Source of the DNA: Streptomyces sp. YIM 130001
GTDB lineage: Bacteria; Actinomycetota; Actinomycetes; Streptomycetales; Streptomycetaceae
Direction of reading: 5' to 3'
Assembly (NCBI RefSeq): GCF_003574445.1
Contig: NZ_KZ984548.1
Location: forward strand, 62,001 to 126,000
Length of the DNA stretch: 64,000 bases
Below, piece by piece: positions 63,952-64,000 of the stretch. Numbering within the stretch: the stretch's first letter is position 1; each line of letters begins with the position of its first letter. The notes under the pieces were generated by a model. The model did not search any database, had not been told where the DNA came from, and was given only the letters and a program-made list of their open reading frames with translations. Made by a program: the position numbers and the translations under genes.

Positions 63952-64000
63952 GTGACCGTCGTCGGGCCGTTCGGGCTGAGCGTGCGGGACCAGGCCCTCG
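63952..64000 (+). CDS. Start of a polyprenyl diphosphate synthase (3' truncated)
   Basis: Only 16 codons are present before the right edge (MTVVGPFGLSVRDQAL). GTG 63952 has AGGAG (63939-63943) 8 nt upstream. I recognise this N-terminus from streptomycete polyprenyl synthetases encoded near nuo, which make the isoprenoid tail of menaquinone. No catalytic motif lies inside the window, so the call rests on recalled similarity and context. Confidence 0.6.
   Translation, partial: MTVVGPFGLSVRDQAL

Overview
The window is high-GC actinobacterial DNA, almost certainly Streptomyces or a very close relative. The signs are strong G/C third-codon bias, frequent GTG starts, 4-bp start/stop overlaps, the XRE(DUF5753)/DUF397/ATPase trio typical of streptomycetes, the futalosine route to menaquinone, and an actinobacterial 14-gene nuo operon. 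No rRNA, tRNA, CRISPR array or insertion sequence was recognised.

Layout. 1-10.4 kb: the end of an unidentified gene, a dicarboxylate/amino-acid symporter, a TetR regulator, then a fatty-acyl block (MaoC hydratase and long FabG-type reductase divergent from a thiolase, followed by an acyl-CoA ligase) and a secreted aminopeptidase-like hydrolase. 10.4-24.8 kb: a cold-shock gene and scattered menaquinone genes (mqnA, mqnC, menG and a geranylgeranyl-reductase/MenJ-like flavoprotein), interleaved with a membrane Ser/Thr kinase, several large membrane proteins and a GNAT enzyme. 25.1-30.4 kb: an accessory island. A lipoprotein gene overlaps a gene for a protein with a Flp-pilin-type leader, a HINT autoprocessing domain and a C-terminal toxin-like domain. 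An overlapping immunity-like gene follows, then a frameshifted immunity-like gene, a recombination scar, a tandem pair of paralogous immunity-like genes and one more small gene. This is the most novel part of the window. 30.5-32.2 kb: a WhiJ/AbaA-type regulatory trio. 32.3-36.5 kb: a zinc-ribbon membrane protein, a MerR regulator divergent from a second secreted peptidase, a small membrane protein and an NlpC/P60 hydrolase with a long leader. 37.5-53.7 kb: nuoA-N behind a near-perfect Rex-type operator and ended by a 22-bp perfect hairpin. 53.7-64 kb: recQ, fumarylacetoacetase, a TetR/NmrA-type reductase pair, a HAD phosphatase, a CocE-type hydrolase, a POT peptide transporter, and the first codons of what looks like a polyprenyl diphosphate synthase.

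How the parts fit. Respiration is the main theme. MqnA and MqnC build the menaquinone ring by the futalosine route. A polyprenyl synthase would make the tail, MenG methylates the ring and the GGR/MenJ-like enzyme would saturate the tail. NuoA-N is the NADH dehydrogenase that reduces this quinone. The Rex-like site fits control of nuo by the NADH/NAD+ ratio. The island at 25-30 kb looks like an interbacterial competition locus whose toxin carries a pilin-type export or anchoring signal.

All assignments come from reading motifs. No database search was run. Family names given as 'like' or 'resembles' rest on recalled family patterns.
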